Part shown: positions 43,264 through 52,475 of the stretch, piece by piece | Position numbering within the stretch: position 1 is the first letter of the stretch | Layout of the letters: every line of letters starts with the position of its first letter | NCBI GenBank assembly: GCA_013911065.1 | Contig: JACERV010000022.1 | Coordinates: 1-64,000, forward strand | Length of the DNA stretch: 64,000 nt | DNA from: Ruminococcus sp. | GTDB taxonomy: Bacteria > Bacillota > Clostridia > Lachnospirales > Lachnospiraceae | Reading direction: 5' to 3' | Position numbers and translations under genes: made by a program | Notes under the pieces: generated by a model | What the model saw: the letters and a program-made list of their open reading frames with translations, nothing else | Database searches by the model: none | What the model was told of the DNA's origin: nothing

Positions 43264-43930
43264 AGTACTCATAGCGGACGATCAGGAATTGATACGTCAA
43301 AGCCTGGAACTTGTCCTGAACAGCAAAAGGGACATTAAAGTCTCCGGAATTGCAGCAGACGGACAGGAGGCAATACAGTGTATAAGGAAAAATAAACCGG
43401 ATATTGTATTGATGGATATCCGCATGCCTAAGATGGACGGAGTTTCCTGTACAAAGATTATTAAAGATGTGTATCCTCAGATAAAAATTATTATTCTGAC
43501 TACATTTGATGATGACGAATATGTGTACGATGCATTAAGATACGGAGCCAGCGGATATCTGCTGAAAGGAGTATCCATGGATGAATTGTGCGATGCCATC
43601 AGGACGGTTCACAGTGGGCGGGCAATGATCAATCCGGATATAGCGACTAAGGTGTTGAAGTTATTTTCACAGATGGCACAGACAAACTACACAATTCCTG
43701 TTGCGGAAAAGAGCATACAGTCACTTACAAAAACGGAGTGGAAGCTTATTTCTCAAGTGAAAAAGGGGGCAAGTAATAAGGAAATTGCAGATGTCTTGAA
43801 TCTTTCGGAGGGGACAATCCGAAATTATCTGAGTGCTATTTTGAATAAGCTGAATCTTCGCGACAGAACTCAGCTTGCGATTTGGGCGGTCCAGACAGGT
43901 GTACACTACGATGAAGGCGGGGAGATATAA
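43256..43930 (+). CDS. NarL/LuxR-family response regulator
   Basis: A 224-residue two-domain regulator. The receiver domain has acidic residues at 8-9 (IADDQE), the phosphoacceptor Asp54 in IVLMDIRMPKMDG, and Lys in GYLLKG (about 105). The C-terminal LuxR helix-turn-helix is LTKTEWKLISQVKKGASNKE and IADVLNLSEGTIRNYLSAIL (about 155-195). It overlaps the kinase gene by 8 bases. The shared TTACAAATGT sites upstream of the PfkB and importer operons are candidate targets. Confidence 0.92.
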   Translation: MIKVLIADDQELIRQSLELVLNSKRDIKVSGIAADGQEAIQCIRKNKPDIVLMDIRMPKMDGVSCTKIIKDVYPQIKIIILTTFDDDEYVYDALRYGASGYLLKGVSMDELCDAIRTVHSGRAMINPDIATKVLKLFSQMAQTNYTIPVAEKSIQSLTKTEWKLISQVKKGASNKEIADVLNLSEGTIRNYLSAILNKLNLRDRTQLAIWAVQTGVHYDEGGEI

Positions 43931-43933
43931 ATT

Positions 43934-45265
43934 TTGAAAAGTAAGTGGAAAAAACGGATTCCGGCATGCTTCATAGTGCTTGGGATTATAGGAATTACAA
44001 TGTTCTGGAAAATGCACCAAGGTAAGACCGTTTTGGAGTTCGGGATGTTTACGGGAAGCAACTGGGGTGTGGAAAATGCGGATGCCTTTGTGATAATTGA
44101 CAGAGCGATTGCACGTTTTGAAAAGGAACATCCCGATGTGAAAGTAGAGTATACATCAGGTATCGACAGAGAGGATTACTCAGAGTGGTGTGCGGACAAA
44201 CTTTTAAGGGGAGATATGCCGGACATCTTCATGGTGCTGGATGAGGATTTTAGCAGATACGTGTCATTGGATGTTCTAGAGAACCTGGATTCCTATATGG
44301 AAAATGATCCTGAATTTCAACAAGCAGAGTTTTTTACCAAAGCGTTAGAGATTGGACAGGGGATAGGGGGAGAAAAAGTGCAGTATGCCCTTCCGTACGA
44401 GGTAGTACCGACGATGATGTTTGTAAACAAGACATTATTGGAAAAAGAGGGAATACAGATGCCCAGGAAAGACTGGAGCTGGGAAGACTTTTATAATATC
44501 TGCCAGAAAGTAACCAAAGATACGGACGGTGACGGCAGACTGGATCAGTTTGGGACATATAACTATACATGGCTGGATGCAATGTACACCAGCGGCGGAA
44601 CCGCTTTTGACAGTAAAAACATGACGGTGGACTTTACCAATACAGGGGTGGTTGAGTCTGTAAAGTTTATGAAAAAGCTGAATCAGCTGTATGGAGGAGA
44701 AATTGTAACTCAGGAGGATTTCGATGCAGGAAAGGTAGCTTTTATGCCGCTGAATTTTGCAGAATACAGAACCTACAAGACATATCCGTATAAGATTAAA
44801 AAGTATACAAATTTTCAATGGGACTGCACCACATTTCCGGGAATCGTGTCAGGGCAGAATGTATCAAAAGTGGATGCGCTTCTTCTGGGAATTAACAAAG
44901 ATTCCAGAAAAAAAATGCTGGCATGGGAATTCCTGAGTGAGCTGACTATGGATAAAGAGAGCCAGATGGACATTTTCCGGTATTCTCAGGGAGTACCCAG
45001 TTTCAAAACAGTGGCGGAATCTAAGGAAGCAGAACAGATTATACAAGGAGAGATGGACCCGGAAGAGCGGGTAATAGGCGGAGAATTTTTATGTGAAGTA
45101 ATTGAAAATGGAGAAATTACCCCTAAGTTTTACCAGGAGCAGATGTATGAGCAGATTATAAGTCTTGCAAACACAGAGATTGCCAATATATTTGAACAGA
45201 ATAAGAGTGTAGATATCAGTATGAAAATACTGCAGAGGGAATTGCAGCGGTACCTCAATCAGTAA
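43934..45265 (+). CDS. membrane-anchored extracellular solute-binding protein, family 1 (MalE-like)
   Basis: A 443-residue protein with an N-terminal hydrophobic segment (IPACFIVLGIIGITMFW, about 9-25) lacking a lipobox, so it is probably held by an uncleaved anchor or cleaved by signal peptidase I. The rest is a MalE-type fold: AIARFEKEHPDVKVEYTSGI, GDMPDIFMVLDEDF, LPYEVVPTMMFVNKTLLEKEGI, KDTDGDGRLDQFGTYNYTW and a helical C-terminus. The start is TTG 43934, 3 bases after the response regulator stop, with GGGGAG upstream. No matching permease is encoded, so it probably adds a second ligand input to the sensory operon, which is inference. Confidence 0.82.
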   Translation: MKSKWKKRIPACFIVLGIIGITMFWKMHQGKTVLEFGMFTGSNWGVENADAFVIIDRAIARFEKEHPDVKVEYTSGIDREDYSEWCADKLLRGDMPDIFMVLDEDFSRYVSLDVLENLDSYMENDPEFQQAEFFTKALEIGQGIGGEKVQYALPYEVVPTMMFVNKTLLEKEGIQMPRKDWSWEDFYNICQKVTKDTDGDGRLDQFGTYNYTWLDAMYTSGGTAFDSKNMTVDFTNTGVVESVKFMKKLNQLYGGEIVTQEDFDAGKVAFMPLNFAEYRTYKTYPYKIKKYTNFQWDCTTFPGIVSGQNVSKVDALLLGINKDSRKKMLAWEFLSELTMDKESQMDIFRYSQGVPSFKTVAESKEAEQIIQGEMDPEERVIGGEFLCEVIENGEITPKFYQEQMYEQIISLANTEIANIFEQNKSVDISMKILQRELQRYLNQ

Positions 45266-45365
45266 GTTAAAGATAAGTCATGCTTGTTAAAGTAAAGACT
45301 ATTATTGACAGTATGTTTGTGTGCATATATAATGAAGAAAATTAAATAATAACTAATCGTATGAG

Positions 45366-45454
45366 GAATTTACGAGAGACTGTTGTGCATAGTGCATAAT
45401 GGCGCCGAAGGGGCAAGGAGATATCTGAAACTCTCAGGCAAAGGGACTAAATTC
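45366..45454 (+). ncRNA. glycine riboswitch, single aptamer
   Basis: P1 is GAATTTA (45366-45372) with TAAATTC (45448-45454). The conserved core is present: ACGAGAGAC, GGCGCCGAAGGGGCAAGGAG (about 45401-45420) and AACTCTCAGGCAAAGGGAC (about 45429-45446). Only one aptamer is seen instead of the common tandem pair; the 25 bases after it may form the short ghost helix described for singlet forms. The glycine cleavage operon follows. Confidence 0.92.
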
Positions 45455-45478
45455 TGACGAATCTCTGAAGATGCGACA

Positions 45479-45522
45479 GGGAAATAAAGATATCTGTTAT
45501 AGATGTTCTTATTTCCCTTTTT
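45479..45522 (+). terminator. terminator of the glycine riboswitch
   Basis: GGGAAATAA (45479-45487) pairs with TTATTTCCC (45509-45517), with an inner GATATCT/AGATGTTC stem, followed by TTTTT (45518-45522). Glycine binding should prevent this hairpin and switch the operon on. Confidence 0.85.
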
Positions 45523-45559
45523 ATGTATTAGGAAATTTTTCTTTCCTAATACATAAAAA
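45518..45559 (+). other. 18-bp perfect hairpin overlapping the terminator T-run
   Basis: TTTTTATGTATTAGGAAA (45518-45535) and TTTCCTAATACATAAAAA (45542-45559) are perfectly complementary with a six-base loop. The left arm begins with the T-run of the terminator before it, so the two structures adjoin and could influence each other. Confidence 0.8.
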
Positions 45560-45618
45560 CCCGGCCAGGCTTACAATATGGCAGAGATAAGTACGAAATG
45601 AAGGGAGGAATATTGATT

Positions 45619-46707
45619 ATGGATTTAAAAACACCACTTTACGACGAGCATGTAAAGGCAGGAGGAAAGATTGTCCCTTTTGCAGGATATTTGCTCCCGG
45701 TACAGTACGGGACAGGGGTGATAAAGGAGCACATGGCAGTCAGGACACAGGCAGGATTGTTTGATGTATCCCATATGGGTGAGATTTTGTGTGAGGGAAA
45801 GGATGCACTGGCGAATCTACAGATGCTGCTCACAAATAATTTTGATAATCTTGTAGATGGGCAGGCAAGATACAGCCCCATGTGTACTGAAGAAGGGGGA
45901 ACAGTAGATGACCTGATTGTCTATAAGAAATCAGATGATCATTACTTTATTGTAGTAAATGCGGCAAACAAGGATAAAGACTATCAGTGGATGATAAACC
46001 ATAAGTTTGGGGATGCTGTATTTACAGATGTTTCAGAGGAATACGCACAGCTTGCGGTGCAGGGTCCGAAAGCTATGGAAATTATAAGAAAGCTGGCAAG
46101 AGAAGAAGAGATTCCCCAGAAATATTATCATGCAGTTTTTGATGCACAGGTTGCAGGAATCCCTTGTATTATCTCTAAGACAGGATATACAGGTGAAGAC
46201 GGAGTGGAGTTATATTTTAAAAGTAAAGATGCTGCCCGGATGTGGAATATACTCCTGGAAAATGGAAAAGAAGAGGGGTTGATTCCCTGTGGATTGGGGG
46301 CCAGAGACACATTGCGCATGGAAGCTGGGATGCCTCTATATGGACATGAGATGGACGAGACGGTTACTCCTCGCGAGGCAGGGCTGGGGTTTGCGGTGAA
46401 AATGAAGAAGGAAAACTTCATTGGGAAGGCTGCCCTGGAGGAAAAAGGAGAGCCTAAACGGCAGCGCATTGGCCTTAAGGTCATCGGAAGGGGAATCATA
46501 AGAGAGCATCAGGACGTATATGCAGGAGAGACAATAATTGGGCATACAACTTCCGGGACTCATTGCCCCTATCTGGGGTATCCCGCGGCAATTGCCCTGG
46601 TGGACAGCCGATATACGGAGATTGGCACCAGGTTAAAAGCAGAGGTGCGGGGGCGGATGATAGATGCGGAGATTGTAGAACTGCCGTTTTATAAAAGAAG
46701 TAAGTAA
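45619..46707 (+). CDS. gcvT: glycine cleavage system aminomethyltransferase (T protein)
   Basis: A 362-residue tetrahydrofolate-dependent enzyme that releases ammonia from the aminomethyl-lipoyl arm of GcvH and forms 5,10-methylene-THF. Family features: KTPLYDEHVKAGGKIVPFAG at the start, MGEILCEGKDAL, NAANKDKDYQWM, SKTGYTGEDGVELYF (about 188), GARDTLRMEAGMPLYGHEMD (about 225) and the C-terminal GTHCPYLGYPAAIALV. ATG 45619 follows AAGGGAGGA with 8-9 bases spacing; ATG 45598 lies upstream of that site. It is the first gene of the riboswitch-controlled operon. Confidence 0.95.
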   Translation: MDLKTPLYDEHVKAGGKIVPFAGYLLPVQYGTGVIKEHMAVRTQAGLFDVSHMGEILCEGKDALANLQMLLTNNFDNLVDGQARYSPMCTEEGGTVDDLIVYKKSDDHYFIVVNAANKDKDYQWMINHKFGDAVFTDVSEEYAQLAVQGPKAMEIIRKLAREEEIPQKYYHAVFDAQVAGIPCIISKTGYTGEDGVELYFKSKDAARMWNILLENGKEEGLIPCGLGARDTLRMEAGMPLYGHEMDETVTPREAGLGFAVKMKKENFIGKAALEEKGEPKRQRIGLKVIGRGIIREHQDVYAGETIIGHTTSGTHCPYLGYPAAIALVDSRYTEIGTRLKAEVRGRMIDAEIVELPFYKRSK

Positions 46708-46751
46708 ATTACCAAGACAACGATTATGGAATTATGAAGGGAGAATGAATT

Positions 46752-47132
46752 ATGAAACTGGAAAAAGGATTATTATATTCAAAATCACATGAATGGGTAA
46801 AAGAAGAGGGGGATGAAGTTCTCATCGGACTGACAGATTATGCCCAGTCAGAGCTTGGAGACCTGGTCTTCGTGAACCTGCCTGAGGAGGGTGATGAACT
46901 TTCAGTGGGGGAATCTTTTGCTGATGTGGAGTCTGTGAAAGCAGTATCTGATATATATGCGCCGGTAGCCGGAATTGTCAGCCAGGTCAATGAAGAAATC
47001 CTGGATGCTCCGGAGATGATTAACGAGTCACCTTATGAGGCATGGCTTGTAAAAGTGACAGAGATTTCAGAGAAAGAAGCACTGATGTCTGCGGAAGAGT
47101 ATGAGGCATTTGTTGAAAGTGAAAAGGAATAG
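46752..47132 (+). CDS. gcvH: glycine cleavage system H protein (lipoyl carrier)
   Basis: A 126-residue lipoyl protein of normal size. The lipoylated lysine is Lys63 in [17 protein letters not shown], and [20 protein letters not shown] is the typical N-terminus. It shuttles the aminomethyl group between the P proteins, GcvT and Lpd. The lplA gene in the same operon can attach its lipoate. Confidence 0.96.
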   Translation: MKLEKGLLYSKSHEWVKEEGDEVLIGLTDYAQSELGDLVFVNLPEEGDELSVGESFADVESVKAVSDIYAPVAGIVSQVNEEILDAPEMINESPYEAWLVKVTEISEKEALMSAEEYEAFVESEKE

Positions 47133-47147
47133 AGAGGCGGTGATTTT

Positions 47148-48458
47148 ATGGGAGGTTATGTGCCATCTACAGATCAGGAACAGCTCCAGATGCTGCATGA
47201 GATCGGCTTAAAGTCAATGGACGATTTATTTGCCCATATCCCGGAAGAAGTGAAGATTCAGGGGAGCCTTGAACTCCCGGCGGGATTGTCTGAACTGGAA
47301 GTGCGCAGGAAAGTGCAGGGTATTGCCAGGAAGAATAAGGTGTTTTCCAGTATATTCCGGGGCGCCGGAGCGTACAGGCACTTTATTCCGGCCATTGTTA
47401 AGAGTGTTACAGGTAAAGAAAACTTTCTTACATCCTATACCCCTTACCAAGCGGAAATCAGCCAGGGGGTTCTGCAGTCCATCTATGAATACCAGACGAT
47501 GATCTGCGACCTTACCGGCATGGATGTTTCAAATGCATCTGTATATGACGGGTCCACCGCGGCAGCGGAAGGTATTGCGATGTGTCAGGAAAGAAAAAGG
47601 AAGAAGGCATTGGTTTCGGCGTGTGCCAATCCAAGCACATTGGAGGTAGTAAAGACATACTGTTTTGGCAATCAGATGGAGCTGGTTGTAATCCCGGAAA
47701 AGGACGGGACTACTGATATGGAACGCCTGAAAGAGCAGATTGATGCATCGACAGCCTGTGTATACATCCAGCATCCGAATTATTACGGCAATTTGGAGGA
47801 TGCCGCGGGCATCGGGGAGATTGTACATGAAGCGGGAGCAAAATTCATAATGAGCGTGAACCCAATCTCATTGGCAATTGTTAAGACGCCAAGGGAATAT
47901 GGGGCGGACATTGCTGTGGGAGACGGGCAGCCGCTGGGCCTTCCTCTGTCGTTTGGAGGACCCTATCTTGGATTTATGTCCTGTGTATCTGAAATGATGA
48001 GAAAGCTTCCGGGAAGAATTGTAGGCCAGACGAAAGATAAAAACGGGAAGACCGGCTATGTCCTGACACTGCAGGCAAGAGAACAGCATATACGCCGTGA
48101 GAAGGCTTCCAGCAATATCTGTACCAACCAGGCATTATGCGCACTGGCAATAGGCACGTATCTGGCATCTATGGGAAATGAAGGACTAAAAAATGCGGCG
48201 GTCCAGTGTACTTCGAAAGCACATTACATGGCTGCTGAATTGGAGAAAATCGGATATTCAGTAGAAAATAAAGCAGAGTTTTTCCATGAATTTGTGACCA
48301 GTTCCGATGTGCCGGCTGAAAAGATAATGAACGCTTTGGCAGCGAAAGATGTTTTAGGCGGTTATCCTCTGGACGGGCACCGTGTTTTGTGGTGCTGCAC
48401 AGAGATGAACAGCAAAGAAGAGATTGATGAAGTAATCCGTATCCTGAAGGAGGTATAA
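47148..48458 (+). CDS. gcvPA: glycine dehydrogenase (decarboxylating) subunit 1
   Basis: A 436-residue fold-type-I subunit without the PLP lysine, the N-terminal half of the split P protein. YVPSTDQEQLQMLHEIGLKS opens it; FRGAGAYRHFIPAIVKS, SFLTSYTPYQAEISQG-like sequence (FLTSYTPYQAEISQGVLQ, about 85), GQPLGLPLSFGGPYLGFM (about 263) and TREQHIRREKASSNICTNQ-like sequence (ICTNQALCALA) are family hallmarks. GGAGG precedes the ATG loosely. It forms a heterotetramer with the next gene's product. Confidence 0.95.
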   Translation: MGGYVPSTDQEQLQMLHEIGLKSMDDLFAHIPEEVKIQGSLELPAGLSELEVRRKVQGIARKNKVFSSIFRGAGAYRHFIPAIVKSVTGKENFLTSYTPYQAEISQGVLQSIYEYQTMICDLTGMDVSNASVYDGSTAAAEGIAMCQERKRKKALVSACANPSTLEVVKTYCFGNQMELVVIPEKDGTTDMERLKEQIDASTACVYIQHPNYYGNLEDAAGIGEIVHEAGAKFIMSVNPISLAIVKTPREYGADIAVGDGQPLGLPLSFGGPYLGFMSCVSEMMRKLPGRIVGQTKDKNGKTGYVLTLQAREQHIRREKASSNICTNQALCALAIGTYLASMGNEGLKNAAVQCTSKAHYMAAELEKIGYSVENKAEFFHEFVTSSDVPAEKIMNALAAKDVLGGYPLDGHRVLWCCTEMNSKEEIDEVIRILKEV

Positions 48459-48461
48459 GCT

Positions 48462-49892
48462 ATGCTGATATTTGAGAAAAGCAGGCCGGGCAGAGGCTGT
48501 ACAGAGCTGCCGCCTATAGATGTGCCTGTAATCATGCCGGATGAGAAGAACAAAAGAACACTGCCGATGCATATGCCGGAAATGTCAGAAGGAGATCTGA
48601 GCAGACATTACACGGAACTTGCAAAGAAGTCCCATGGTGTGAATGATGGATTTTATCCTCTTGGCTCCTGTACGATGAAATATAATCCGAAGATTAATGA
48701 TGAGATGGCATCACTTCCCGGTTTCGCGGAAATTCATCCGATGCAGCCCTCAAACACAGTGCAGGGATGCATGGAAGTAATGCACCTTATAGAGAAGTAT
48801 CTTTGTGAAATAACAGGGATGAATCATATGTCGATGCAGCCGGCAGCCGGATCCCACGGGGAGTTTGCCGGACTTCTTTTGATAAAAGCTTACCATGAAA
48901 GCCGGGGAGATTATAAAAGAACGAAGATTATCGTTCCCGACTCCGCTCACGGAACAAATCCGGCCAGCGCAGCGATGGCGGGATACTCAGTAGTCAGCGT
49001 CCCCTCCAGTGAAGATGGATGTGTGGATATTGAAAAACTTCGGGCAGCAGTGGGAAGGGATACGGCTGGATTGATGCTGACAAATCCGAATACACTGGGT
49101 CTCTTTGACAAGAATATACTGGAAATTACAGATATTATCCATGAATGCGGAGGGCTCTGCTATTATGACGGAGCGAATCTAAATGCAGTCATGGGAATTG
49201 TACGGCCGGGAGATATGGGATTCGATGTCATTCATCTGAACCTTCATAAGACATTTTCCACACCACATGGTGGAGGCGGACCGGGAAGCGGACCGGTAGG
49301 ATGCAAGGAGCACCTTGCGCAGTTCCTTCCGTCTGTGTTTGTAAAACGAGAAGAGGAATTTTTCTTTGAGAAGCCGTCGCACAGCATCGGAGAGCTGAAG
49401 GACTTCTACGGAAATTTCCTGGTTGTGGTAAGAGCGCTTACTTATATTCTTACCCTTGGAAACGAGGGAATTCCAAAGGCTGCCCGGAGTGCAGTCCTCA
49501 ATGCCAATTATATGATGAACCGCCTTGGAGATCTTTATACTATGGCATATGACACAACATGCATGCACGAATTTGTTATGAGCCTTTCAGAACTGAAAAA
49601 GAATACAGGTGTTTCTGCGCTGGACATTGCAAAGGGGCTTTTGGATAACGGGATTCATCCTCCAACCATGTACTTTCCAATGATTGTCGGGGAAGCCCTG
49701 ATGGTGGAACCGACAGAGACAGAATCAAAAGAGACATTAGATCATGCAATTGAGGTATTCCGGCAGTTATATAAGACGGCAGAAACAGACCCGGAAAGGC
49801 TGCATCAGGCACCGGCCCATACTTCGGTGACAAGGTTGGATGAAGTAGAGGCAGCAAGGCATCCGGTGCTGAGGTATAACTGGGAATTGTAA
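48462..49892 (+). CDS. gcvPB: glycine dehydrogenase (decarboxylating) subunit 2
   Basis: A 476-residue PLP-bearing half of the P protein. The PLP lysine is about Lys263 in NLHKTFSTPHGGGGPGSGPV; other features are GFYPLGSCTMKYNPKINDE (about 63), MQPAAGSHGEFAGLL (about 125) and DSAHGTNPASAAMAGY (about 163). It decarboxylates glycine and moves the aminomethyl group to GcvH. It begins 3 bases after the gcvPA stop, behind AAGGAGG. Confidence 0.96.
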   Translation: MLIFEKSRPGRGCTELPPIDVPVIMPDEKNKRTLPMHMPEMSEGDLSRHYTELAKKSHGVNDGFYPLGSCTMKYNPKINDEMASLPGFAEIHPMQPSNTVQGCMEVMHLIEKYLCEITGMNHMSMQPAAGSHGEFAGLLLIKAYHESRGDYKRTKIIVPDSAHGTNPASAAMAGYSVVSVPSSEDGCVDIEKLRAAVGRDTAGLMLTNPNTLGLFDKNILEITDIIHECGGLCYYDGANLNAVMGIVRPGDMGFDVIHLNLHKTFSTPHGGGGPGSGPVGCKEHLAQFLPSVFVKREEEFFFEKPSHSIGELKDFYGNFLVVVRALTYILTLGNEGIPKAARSAVLNANYMMNRLGDLYTMAYDTTCMHEFVMSLSELKKNTGVSALDIAKGLLDNGIHPPTMYFPMIVGEALMVEPTETESKETLDHAIEVFRQLYKTAETDPERLHQAPAHTSVTRLDEVEAARHPVLRYNWEL

Positions 49893-49919
49893 AAATATGT
49901 GTAGGGGCAGGTGCAAAAG

Positions 49920-50918
49920 ATGATAGATGAAATCACGTATATAGAAAGCAGACAGACAGAACCTTACGAGAATCTTGCAATCGAAGAATATTTACTGAAT
50001 CATTGCAAAGAAAATCAATGTATTTTATATCTTTGGCAGAATAAGAGGACTATCGTAATCGGGCGTAACCAGAATGCCTGGAAGGAATGTCTGGTGGAAA
50101 AGCTGGAAAATGAAGGAGGACATCTGGTTCGCAGGCTTTCCGGCGGTGGGGCGGTCTATCACGATACTGGGAATCTTAATTTTACATTTCTGGTCAGGAA
50201 GGAAAATTATGATTTAGACAGACAACTTGAAGTGATTCTAAGGGCAGTCAAAAAGCTGGGAGTTCATGCAGAAAAATCAGGTCGAAATGATATTCTTGCA
50301 GAGGGAAAGAAGTTTTCAGGCAATGCGTTCTATGAACAGGCAGGGCACTGTTATCATCACGGCACGCTGATGGTGAATGTAGACATCGGGGATTTGTCAA
50401 AATATCTTACGGTGTCAAAAGAAAAACTTCAGTCAAAAGGCGTGGATTCGGTAAAATCCAGGGTAACGAACTTGAAGGAGTTTGCGTCAGATATTACGGT
50501 GGATACATTGAAAGAGAAGCTAGTTGAAGCTTTTGAAGAAGTATATGAACTTAAGGTAAAGCAAATCGAGACAGAAGACCTTGGACATGAGGAAATCGAG
50601 GAGTCCAGAAAACGGTTCGCGTCATGGGACTGGATACTGGGAAAGAAAATTGATTTCCAGCATGAGCTGTCCAATCGCTTTTCCTGGGGGCAGTTTACAA
50701 TGCAGGTGAAGGTGAATTGTGGAAAGATTGAAGATGTAGTTATATTTTCTGATTCTATGAAAACAAATATGATGCCGGAGCTGTCCGGATGTCTGAAAGG
50801 AATCACGTATAATAAAAAGGCAATCTGCTCAGCGCTTGAGAATTTTAGGGTGAAGGACGCAAAGGAAGAGGAGATGCGGCAGGAAATCGCAGCGTGGCTT
50901 GGGACTGTAGATTTATAG
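49920..50918 (+). CDS. lplA: lipoate-protein ligase A
   Basis: A 332-residue lipoate ligase: YIESRQTEPYENLAIEEYLL, IVIGRNQNAWKEC (about 45), VRRLSGGGAVYHDTGNLNFTF (about 69, the RRxSGGGAVxHD lipoate/ATP site) and the catalytic-lysine region GRNDILAEGKKFSGNAF (about 121). The C-terminal accessory domain is present, so the protein should activate free lipoate with ATP and attach it. In this operon its client is GcvH. ATG 49920 is preferred; GTG 49911 is in frame and possible. Confidence 0.92.
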   Translation: MIDEITYIESRQTEPYENLAIEEYLLNHCKENQCILYLWQNKRTIVIGRNQNAWKECLVEKLENEGGHLVRRLSGGGAVYHDTGNLNFTFLVRKENYDLDRQLEVILRAVKKLGVHAEKSGRNDILAEGKKFSGNAFYEQAGHCYHHGTLMVNVDIGDLSKYLTVSKEKLQSKGVDSVKSRVTNLKEFASDITVDTLKEKLVEAFEEVYELKVKQIETEDLGHEEIEESRKRFASWDWILGKKIDFQHELSNRFSWGQFTMQVKVNCGKIEDVVIFSDSMKTNMMPELSGCLKGITYNKKAICSALENFRVKDAKEEEMRQEIAAWLGTVDL

Positions 50919-50931
50919 GAGGAGATGCTTT

Positions 50932-52332
50932 ATGGAGAACCAATTTGATATCATCATCATCGGGGCCGGTCCCGGCGGTTATGTGACCGCAATTAAAGCT
51001 GCCCAGTTTGGGTTTAAGGTGGGAATTGTAGAAGAAATAAGAGTGGGGGGGACATGTCTGAACCGGGGGTGCATTCCGGCAAAGGCAATGCTCCACGCAT
51101 CTGCGTTATACAGCGAGATGAAAGAAGGGGAGAGATTTGGAATCCATGCTTCGGATGTAACATATGATTATGGAAAAATCCTGGCTTATAAGGAGGAAAC
51201 GACGAACCAACTCTGCAAGGGTGTGGAACAGCTTCTGAAGGCAAACAAAGTTATAATTCTTGCCGGACGGGGGCGGCTTGAACAGGACAGCAGCGTGTGT
51301 GTGATATCGGAGGAAGGGGAAAAGAAGTATCAGGCAGAGCATATCGTTCTGGCTACAGGGTCCAGCCCCATTTTACTTCCTCTGCCGGGGTTCCAGCTTC
51401 CGGGAGTGCTCACCAGTGATGAAGTATTCCGGCTTACAGAGGTGCCGGAAAGCCTTGTGATTGTGGGAGGCGGAGTTATCGGAGTGGAATTTGCCACCAT
51501 TTTTGCGGCACTTGGCTGCAGGGTGACAATTGTGGAAGCAATGTCCAGGCTGGTACCCAACCTGGATAAAGAAATTTCCCAGAACCTGAAGATGATTCTG
51601 AAAAGAAAGGGAATTGACATTCATACATCAGCTGCGGTGCAGAAGATTGAGAGCGAAGGTGATCTCTATACTTGTACATTCCTTGAAAAAGAAAAGGAAG
51701 TACAGGCTGCTGCACAGTATATTCTCTGCGCAGTTGGGCGCCGCCCTTATATCCACGACTTGTTTGGGGAAGGTGTCAATCTTTCTATGGATAAAGGCCG
51801 AATCCAGGTAGATGAACATTTCCGTACCAGCCGGGAGGGAGTCTATGCAATCGGAGATATTATAAAAGGGGCACAGCTTGCCCATGTTGCAAGTGCCCAG
51901 GGAATCTGCCTGGCGGAAGAACTGGCAGGGGTGGAGTCGGCGATTGATTTGAGGGCAGTCCCAAGCTGCGTCTATACGAATCCGGAGATTGCGGCTGTCG
52001 GCTTATCAGAAGAAGAGGCAAAGGAAAACGGAATAAATATAAAAACAGGAAAATTCATTATGAGTGCAAATGGCAAATCCTTGATTACTAAAGAGGAGAG
52101 AGGGTTTATCAAGGTAGTGTCAGATGCTGAGACAGAAGTAATTCTTGGCGCGCAGATGATGTGTGCAAGGGCTACGGATATGATTGGGGAATTTGGAACG
52201 GCAGTGGCAAATAAGCTTACCGTCCGCCAGCTTCTTAAGACCATGAGAGCTCACCCGACTTATAATGAAGGGGTGGCAGAGGCCCTGGAAGACGTTATTG
52301 GAGGAGCAATCCATATAACGCCAAAGAGATAG
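50932..52332 (+). CDS. lpdA: dihydrolipoyl dehydrogenase (L protein)
   Basis: A 466-residue FAD disulfide oxidoreductase that reoxidises dihydrolipoyl-GcvH with NAD. The FAD motif GAGPGGYVTAI (11-21), redox cysteines Cys42 and Cys47 in GGTCLNRGCIPAK, the NAD motif GGGVIGVEFA (about 180), YAIGDI (about 307) and the active-site RAHPTYNEGVAEAL (about 440) are all present. AGGAGGAG precedes the ATG. It is the last gene of the glycine cleavage operon, so no dependence on the enzyme of another complex is needed. Confidence 0.95.
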   Translation: MENQFDIIIIGAGPGGYVTAIKAAQFGFKVGIVEEIRVGGTCLNRGCIPAKAMLHASALYSEMKEGERFGIHASDVTYDYGKILAYKEETTNQLCKGVEQLLKANKVIILAGRGRLEQDSSVCVISEEGEKKYQAEHIVLATGSSPILLPLPGFQLPGVLTSDEVFRLTEVPESLVIVGGGVIGVEFATIFAALGCRVTIVEAMSRLVPNLDKEISQNLKMILKRKGIDIHTSAAVQKIESEGDLYTCTFLEKEKEVQAAAQYILCAVGRRPYIHDLFGEGVNLSMDKGRIQVDEHFRTSREGVYAIGDIIKGAQLAHVASAQGICLAEELAGVESAIDLRAVPSCVYTNPEIAAVGLSEEEAKENGINIKTGKFIMSANGKSLITKEERGFIKVVSDAETEVILGAQMMCARATDMIGEFGTAVANKLTVRQLLKTMRAHPTYNEGVAEALEDVIGGAIHITPKR

Positions 52333-52395
52333 AGCGGAAAGTGGAAAGACCGGAAAAATTGGATATCTGGCGATTGCTTAGAAGCCAATAAATAC

Positions 52396-52423
52396 AAAGG
52401 ACTGCAGATTTCTGCAGTCCTTT
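52396..52423. terminator. bidirectional terminator after lpdA
   Basis: AAAGGACTGCAG (52396-52407) and CTGCAGTCCTTT (52412-52423) form a perfect 12-bp stem with a four-base loop, flanked by A-rich and T-rich sequence. It lies between convergent operons. Confidence 0.85.
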
Positions 52424-52475
52424 GCTTTATGGCAAAATTAATTTTTTTGAATGCATATTAGATAAGTATTCATTT

